Below are positions 29,426-31,116 of a DNA stretch of 31,116 nt, in pieces. Origin of the DNA: DSNY01 sp016861185 (GTDB lineage: Bacteria > Pseudomonadota > Gammaproteobacteria > Burkholderiales > Burkholderiaceae_F); assembly GCA_030263275.1 (NCBI GenBank), contig SZOR01000040.1, positions 1 through 31,116 of the forward strand, given 5' to 3'. Each line of letters begins with the position of its first letter. Position 1 is the stretch's first letter. A program made the translations under genes and the position numbers. The notes under the pieces are model-generated. The model was given only the letters and a program-made list of their open reading frames with translations. It had not been told where the DNA came from and did no database searches.

Positions 29426-30871
29426 TCACTCGCGCGTCACGCGCAAGACTTCTTCCTGCGACGTGATGCCGGCGGCGACCCAGCGCATCGCGTCGGCGCG
29501 CAGCGGCAGCATGCCGGCGCGCTCGGCGGTGCGGCGGATATCGGTGTCGTTGGCGCCGTTGTGCACCAGAAGACGCATCTCGTCGTCGACGGTCAGCAGC
29601 TCGTAGATGCCGGTACGACCCAGATAGCCGGTGTGGCCGCAATACACGCAGCCGACCGCGCGGAAGGTCTGGCCGCTGCCGCCGATCGACTCGACCGGCT
29701 GCTTGCAGTGCGGGCACAGCTTGCGCACGAGCCGCTGCGCGAGCACCGCGAGCAGCGAAGAAGACAGCAGGAAGGGCTCGATGCCCATGTCGATCAGCCG
29801 CGTGACCGCGCTGGCCGCGTCGTTGGTGTGCAGCGTGGCGAGCACGAGGTGGCCGGTCAACGAGGCCTGCACGGCGATTTGCGCGGTTTCAAGGTCGCGG
29901 ATCTCGCCGATCATCACGACATCGGGGTCCTGCCGCAGGATCGCGCGCAGCGCGCGCGCGAAGTCCATCTCGATCTTCGGATTGACCTGCGTCTGGCCGA
30001 TGCCCTCGAGGTCGTATTCGATCGGATCCTCGACCGTCATGATGTTGGTCGTCGCGTGATCGAGCCGGCGGATCGCGCCGTACAGCGTCGTCGTCTTGCC
30101 CGAGCCGGTCGGACCGGTGACGAGAATGATCCCGTGCGGCTGGTGGATCAGCTCGTCGAATCTGCGCAGCGTGCGGTCGCTCATGCCGAGGTTCTCGAGC
30201 GTGAGCTTCGACAGGTCCTTCTCCAGCAGGCGCAGCACCACGCGTTCGCCGTGGCCGGTCGGCAGCGTGGAGACGCGCACGTCGATCGCCTTACCGCCGA
30301 CGCGCAGCGTGATGCGGCCGTCCTGCGGCAGGCGTTTTTCGGCGATGTCGAGCTGCGCCATGATCTTGATGCGCGACACCAGCGCCGCGTGCAGCGCGCG
30401 CTTGGGCCGCACGATGTCGCGCAGCGTGCCGTCGACGCGGAAGCGCACCAGCGAATAGGTTTCGAACGCCTCGATGTGGATGTCGCTCGCGCCGTCGCGC
30501 GCGGCCTGCGTCAGCAGCGCGTTGATCATGCGGATGATCGGCGCATCGTCCTCGGCCTCGAGCAGGTCCTCGATGTCGGGGACCTCCTGCATCATGCGCG
30601 TGATGTCGAACTCGCCTTCGATGTCGCCGACGATCTGCTGCGCGCTGCCCTCGGACTGCGAGTAGGTTTGCGCGATCGCCTCCGACAGCTTGTCGGCGGC
30701 TACCACGATCGGCTTCACGCGCCCCGGGAACACGCGCATCACCTCGTTCAGCGCCGCCAGCGGGGTCGATTCGCTGATCCACACCTCGGCGTCGCGTTCG
30801 CCGGTGGGTTTCAGCAGGATCGCGTTGTCGCGCGCGAACGCGTACGGGACGAAGGCCTGCGCGCTGCTCAT
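29426..30871 (-). CDS. gspE: Type II secretion ATPase GspE
   Basis: A 481-residue hexameric ATPase driving type II secretion. It carries the Walker A loop GPTGSGKTTTLYGA (about residues 251-259), the Asp box and His box (DPDVVMIGEIRDLETA; LVLATLHTNDAA), and the N-terminal part with DIHIEAFETYSLVRFRVDG. Two zinc-binding cysteine pairs, CPHC (about 386-389) and CVYC (about 408-411), are as expected in GspE. The ATG at 30871 has GAGG about 9 bases upstream. It is 14 bases from the upstream SPOR-domain gene, so they are co-transcribed. It could be a pilus ATPase, but the length and sequence favour GspE. Confidence 0.95.
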   Translation of the reverse strand: MSSAQAFVPYAFARDNAILLKPTGERDAEVWISESTPLAALNEVMRVFPGRVKPIVVAADKLSEAIAQTYSQSEGSAQQIVGDIEGEFDITRMMQEVPDIEDLLEAEDDAPIIRMINALLTQAARDGASDIHIEAFETYSLVRFRVDGTLRDIVRPKRALHAALVSRIKIMAQLDIAEKRLPQDGRITLRVGGKAIDVRVSTLPTGHGERVVLRLLEKDLSKLTLENLGMSDRTLRRFDELIHQPHGIILVTGPTGSGKTTTLYGAIRRLDHATTNIMTVEDPIEYDLEGIGQTQVNPKIEMDFARALRAILRQDPDVVMIGEIRDLETAQIAVQASLTGHLVLATLHTNDAASAVTRLIDMGIEPFLLSSSLLAVLAQRLVRKLCPHCKQPVESIGGSGQTFRAVGCVYCGHTGYLGRTGIYELLTVDDEMRLLVHNGANDTDIRRTAERAGMLPLRADAMRWVAAGITSQEEVLRVTRE

Positions 30872-30884
30872 CGGTGCGCGTTCC

Positions 30885-31116
30885 TCAAGGATTGACCAGC
30901 GTCGGCTCGAAACCGCGCCGCTTCAGCTCGGCGATCGTCTCGGCCACGCTTTGCCTGGTGCGATCGACCGCGACGCGCACGCGCACGATCTCGCCTCTGC
31001 CGTTCGGCCGGCGCACGCTTTCCCAGTACGCGTCGAAACCCGCCGTGCGCAACTGCCGCTGCAGCTCGCGGGCTTTCGCGATGTCGTTGACCGCGGCGAC
31101 CTGGATCAACTGCGTG
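30885..31116 (-). CDS. SPOR-domain protein, C-terminal part (5' end outside window)
   Basis: The last 76 codons of a protein ending in a peptidoglycan-binding SPOR domain: VAAVNDIAKARELQRQLRTA, GFDAYWESVRRPNGRGEIVR, VRVAVDRTRQSVAETIAELK. The R-V-R-V segment and the L-x-x-x-G-F ending are typical of SPOR. The frame is open to the window edge at 31116; the TTG at 31109 would start in mid-domain and is not the true start. FtsN, DedD and other SPOR proteins share this C-terminus, so the specific protein cannot be named. Its gene ends 13 bases before gspE, suggesting one transcript. Confidence 0.82.
   Translation of the reverse strand, partial: TQLIQVAAVNDIAKARELQRQLRTAGFDAYWESVRRPNGRGEIVRVRVAVDRTRQSVAETIAELKRRGFEPTLVNP

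Overview
The window is a high-GC (roughly two-thirds or more G+C), gene-dense chromosomal segment, most likely from a betaproteobacterium of the order Burkholderiales or a close relative. That placement is inferred from the family set (DUF4148, DUF2917 and DUF1127 small proteins, a fused indolepyruvate oxidoreductase, a MexF-type RND pump, a PagL deacylase) and from strong G/C bias at third codon positions. No rRNA, CRISPR array, insertion sequence or phage gene is visible.

Left end (1-2746): the 3' end of selB is followed by selC, the selenocysteine tRNA, so the cell decodes UGA as selenocysteine. Next comes a two-gene overlapping unit encoding a GcvH-like lipoyl carrier with its attachment lysine and a DsrE-family sulfur-transfer protein. 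On the opposite strand are two tandem paralogous small genes of no family I recognise. Each has a strong ribosome binding site and, about 100 bases upstream, an FNR/DNR-like half-palindromic box, which suggests oxygen- or NO-responsive control.

2747-8336 (minus strand): a 1215-residue fused indolepyruvate:ferredoxin oxidoreductase, a DUF4870-like membrane protein, an XRE-type regulator with a coiled-coil N-terminus, and an exported DsrE-family protein with an operator-like inverted repeat in its leader.

8529-11150 (plus strand): a stand-alone LRAT/NlpC-P60-like acyltransferase or hydrolase, a DUF4148 secreted protein, and an overlapping pair of a glutathione S-transferase and a PagL lipid A deacylase, closed by a convincing intrinsic terminator.

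11151-21396 (minus strand): an Asp/Glu-racemase family enzyme, an EamA transporter, a complete tripartite RND efflux system (adaptor, MexF-like permease, NodT-type outer membrane lipoprotein), an exported hypothetical protein, and a compact set of small proteins around a GNAT acetyltransferase (33-aa membrane peptide, DUF2917, GNAT, DUF1127, 50-aa acidic protein).

21397-26644: a signalling locus with a membrane hybrid histidine kinase (three PAS domains and a C-terminal receiver), translationally coupled to an upstream receiver-only protein. A divergent OmpR-type regulator is transcribed the other way from an intergenic region carrying two perfect palindromes. 26846-31116: a class I/II aminotransferase, gspF, gspE and the C-terminal part of a SPOR-domain protein.

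Two families of dispersed repeats punctuate gene ends: a hairpin built on CCCCCTTT-ACG-AAAGGGGG, and long inverted repeats built on ACCACAGAGACACAGAG-like sequence. The least explained parts are the tandem paralogs with FNR-like boxes and the lipoyl-carrier/DsrE pair beside selBC.
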